Assembly: GCF_963678635.1 (NCBI RefSeq)
Contig: NC_087067.1
Coordinates: 36,712,686 to 36,776,685, forward strand
DNA: 64,000 nucleotides
Direction: 5' to 3'
Source: Symsagittifera roscoffensis
Taxonomy: Eukaryota > Xenacoelomorpha > Acoela > Convolutidae
This document shows, piece after piece, positions 60,864-64,000 of the stretch. The notes under the pieces were generated by a model that saw nothing but the letters and a program-made list of their open reading frames with translations, did not search any database and was not told the DNA's origin. The position numbers were made by a program, and so were the translations under genes. Within the stretch, counting starts at the first letter, position 1, and the number at the start of each line of letters is the position of its first letter.

Positions 60864-61839
60864 TCCAAAATGAAAGTCAAACTCCAGGTTTAGAAAATAA
60901 AAATAGCAAGTAAAAATTACGAACTAAAAGTGAAGATGAGCTCTTTTATTTATTTAATTCGTTTCTGACTTTACAGCTCACGCATAAATTATTTGCATAC
61001 CTCCCGGATTGATGTGGCAGAGCAAATCAGCAATGCTTCAACATTATTACGGCAGTATTCAGAAACCATAGCATTATGACAGAGGTGAAACATAGATCAA
61101 GCATAATCAACACTGAATCATTTATGCTAAGTAGTTTTATTTTGCAGGTGTGCCAGTTAACAGGCCGACGAGATTTCAAGTCGAATAAAAAAACGGGGTG
61201 AGGGAGCCGAAGTTTTCCGGGTAAATTTAGAATTAACTTAGAAAGGTCGCGGAAACAAACTTTTTGTTCGGGTTGAGCTTTTGAGAGTAAATACCACATG
61301 TTTTAAAAGTTTTAATTAAGATTTCCGACCTCAATATGGACTTTTCTTTCACCGAAGCAAAACAAAACGGCCAAAATTTACCTAATAACCAATTTATGTA
61401 CAGAAGAATCAACACCAATGAAAATTTTAGTTACTTCAAATGCTGTGAAATCAATTGTCTATCGCGTCTCACAATGACTGGTACTTAAAATTGGTTACCA
61501 GAAAACCTGGAGAATACAGTCACCTCCACCCGGACAAAAAAAATCAGCAAGAAAATTTTTGGAAAACGGCTAAGCAGAGATGTGATAAAAAGTTAGAAGT
61601 TTAAAAAAATTGCATGACCAAGCCATACATTGGACTTCTGAAAATTTTTTGCCCCCAAGAAAAATTAGAAAAAGTTAAACTTTTAGTTTTAAAGAGAATA
61701 AATATTTAACTAACCTGATCGCTTGATGCGTATTAAAGTTGTTCAGAAGCTATTCTATATTTATTGCCGTCTCTTTATTGTCAGTTGAGTTTAACAAACT
61801 GTCACATTGTGTCAACCATGATAGATTCTCGGGGAGGAC
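60864..61839. other. Upstream flank of the B-box gene
   Basis: No coding sequence supported and no clear promoter motif. The A/T-rich 70 bases before the ATG may be 5' UTR. Confidence 0.5.
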
Positions 61840-62700
61840 GTGAGAAAATTTCAGAACAATTTGATGTCGTGAAAATTGAAGGTGCTTAGCGAAAAACCAA
61901 ACAAGGTAAAGAATTTTTTGTTCATCAAGAAGTCGGTCTCGTAATTTGCGACAACCGAAGGCCTAGAATTATTGGTTCGTTCAAAAATTATTATGGGAAT
62001 GGAACTTTCAAATTGCACTCCGCCACCATTTACCCAATTTTACGCATTATTCGAAACAAGCAGTGAATGGCTTTTGCCAGTAGTTGGGGCGTTTTTGGGC
62101 TCAAAAACTAACGAAAATTATTCATTTTTTAAACAATTTTGAGCAAAAAACCTTTCGAAAATTTTGTGTATATTTGATGCCAGAATCAATCATAACAGAC
62201 TATGAAACCGGAGCAATTGCAACTTTCAAGAAACTTTTTGGTAGATATACTTATTGGGGCTGCTGGTTCTATTTTTTTCCACTATAATTCGAAAACTTCG
62301 AGATTTTGATGTTCAAAAAGGCTATCAAGACAAAAATCTGAAACAAAATCCGCTTAAACTTTTCTGTGCACCGTTTTTGCGTGAAAATGCAATTGAAGCT
62401 GCTCTCGAAAGATCCGATTTTTCTCGATACCATGAAATCTTTTATTTTCGCTTTTATATGGAATTTTTGGCCAAATTTCTTTGACTTTATGGATTGTTTG
62501 ATCGACACCTGAATATGAGGATAACCAACAGATTTGAAGGCTGGAATCGGGATTGGAACGACTGTGATAACAAAAAATACGGGTTTTTGGACGGTTGTCC
62601 AAAATTGGGAGAACAGGAACAATATACGCAACTCGATATACGACGTATTTCACGAGAAGCATCTTTTGTTCGAAAAAAGAAGTATCGATGAGAAAATTTC
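61840..62700 (+). pseudogene. Decayed MULE (Mutator-like) transposase
   Basis: Fragments in the right order over different frames: FTQFYALFETSSEWLLPVV with GAFLGSKTNENYSFF at about 62030-62130, PESIITDYETGAIATFKKLF with the GCWFYFF block at about 62180-62275 (the DE-type catalytic region of MULE transposases), RKLRDFDVQKGYQ after a frameshift, then RITNRFEGWNRDWND and LGEQEQYTQLDI at about 62515-62640 (the TNN-EGW region). At least three frameshifts and several stops make it inactive. Terminal repeats were not found. Confidence 0.7.
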
Positions 62701-62828
62701 TCGCTTATAAAACTTTTATTGAGATGGAAATATATCTTTGGAAAACTATTCGAAAGGTGTTTCTAATATTTGCAGTAAATTTCGCAATTGAATTTCTTAC
62801 AAATTATTATTTTTTATAATTTTCCGGC

Positions 62829-62885
62829 TAGAAGTCCCGTCAGCTTGCAGACACTTCGCCTTGAAGTCCCGTCGGCTTGTGGCCC
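62829..62885 (+). repeat. Two-unit direct repeat of about 32 bp
   Basis: GAAGTCCCGTCAGCTTG is repeated as GAAGTCCCGTCGGCTTG, 32 bp on. Between the MULE remnant and the palindrome. Confidence 0.8.
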
Positions 62886-62980
62886 TAGACCCCTTTTGCA
62901 AAACCAGATCGTTCTTTATGTGCACGATTGATTGTATAGCAAAACCTTGCTGTACTGCGTTAATTGTTTTTGTGTTTAAC

Positions 62981-63694
62981 AGTGCTGATTTAAATTAACC
63001 GGACCAAACGAGATAAACTTGAATTATAAAACGCGTTTTTCTCAAATTGGGTTGAGTTTAGATGAAAACTTGCTTACAATTTTAGCAGAGTTAATATTGT
63101 GTAATTTGTTTTGCGAAATTCGGGCCCGAAATTTTACCCCTAAAATGGGTCATTTTGGCTTTTCTTGGCTAATCAAAAATTACGCCGAAAATAACGAGTC
63201 GATCACAGACATAATTATATCAAAGTGAGCCCCTTACATAGCCCAACAAATTTAAGAAGGGTTAATTCTCCAAAACATTGTATAAAATAATTTATTTTCG
63301 GTTGATAGACAAAAAAGGTCGTTTTTACGATATAAAATACCAGCTTTTTATTTAAAAACAATTTTTAAACGGTTTGCAATTTTTTTTGGAGAATATACCC
63401 TTCTTAATTTTGTTGTGCTACGTAAGGGGCTCACTTTGATATAATTATGTCTGTGATCGACTCGTTATTTTCGGCGTAATTTTTGATTAGCTAAGAAAAG
63501 CCAAAATGACCCATTTTTGGGATAAAATTTCGGGTCCGAATTTCGCAAAACAAATTACACCATATTAATTATGCTAAAATTTTGAGCAAGTTTTGTCTTC
63601 ATAAGTTTGCGCCTAAATTCAACACAATTTGAGAAAAACGCGCTTTAAATTTCAATTCTAACGCGTTTTGTCCGGTTAACTTAAATCAGCACTG
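62981..63694. mobile_element. 714-bp foldback element (MITE-like palindrome)
   Basis: Ends CAGTGCTGATTTAAATTAAC and its near inverse at 63694. Arms of about 290 bp (for example GGGCCCGAAATTTTACCCC, and GATCACAGACATAATTATA paired with its inverse) surround a loop of about 120 bp. No transposase. Target duplication not certain. Confidence 0.8.
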
Positions 63695-64000
63695 AATAGA
63701 TTTTTTTGGCAAAAGCCATTTGGCCAATAGGAACGTTTCTGATTGGTTGAAAACTTTCCTTCATTGGTCCCTCCATAATAGAAAATACCCTGCTCCTATA
63801 TGTTTCCTTTTTTTGCACGCACCATGATTTTTTAAAAGCAGAGAAATTAAAGATCGAATTTATGTACAATTTTACAAGCTACACATTTAAGTTTATTGAA
63901 CATTTATAAAGATGCAAAATTATTTTGACAGTTTAGACGAAACAGATGCATATATTTGCTGCAATTCTATAGGAGAAAGAGTTTCTAGTAGCAATTCAAT
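63695..64000. other. Right edge of window
   Basis: AT-rich, nothing recognisable. Confidence 0.6.

Overview
This is animal nuclear DNA: AT-rich, with spliced genes that use GT-AG introns, very long introns and a heavy load of repeats. The protein families (EML microtubule protein, RING/B-box TRIM-like proteins) are metazoan. The RING and B-box style resembles proteins I associate with larvacean tunicates, but I cannot confirm a lineage from sequence alone.

The main structure is one minus-strand gene for an EML-type (echinoderm microtubule-associated protein-like) protein. It enters at 48345 and leaves through the left edge of the window. Eleven coding exons chain in consistent reading phase to 586 codons: basic and acidic N-terminus, leucine-zipper coiled coil, Ser/Arg-rich linker, HELP motif and the first WD repeats. 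The remaining beta-propeller lies beyond base 1. Intron 5 (7732-44127) is about 36.4 kb. It holds two plus-strand, two-exon RING/B-box genes (9448-12172 and 29882-32282), which are paralogues with the same intron position and an identical first-exon coding length of 532 nt.

Intron 5 also holds most of the repeats. These are a 172-bp satellite (20302-21508), a 2.34-kb tandem duplication carrying fossil retroelement integrase pieces and an 80-90 bp degenerate minisatellite (21569-28010), large palindromes, and a direct tandem duplication (32824-40266 and 40267-45735) that copied EML exons 4 and 5. A family of about 530-bp elements with Helentron-like ends is scattered through the window. One insertion is occupied in one duplication copy and empty in the other, which fixes its ends.

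To the right are a divergent 5.8-kb intergenic region and an intronless, GC-richer gene for an Asp/Glu racemase-superfamily protein (54151-54984). Next comes a decayed LINE split by a tandem repeat, then a minus-strand B-box/coiled-coil gene (59178-60863). A decayed MULE transposase (61840-62700) and a 714-bp palindrome (62981-63694) close the window.

Exon boundaries come from splice-site reading, phase matching and family resemblance. No alignment or transcript data were available, and the junction into EML exon 6 lacks a normal AG acceptor.
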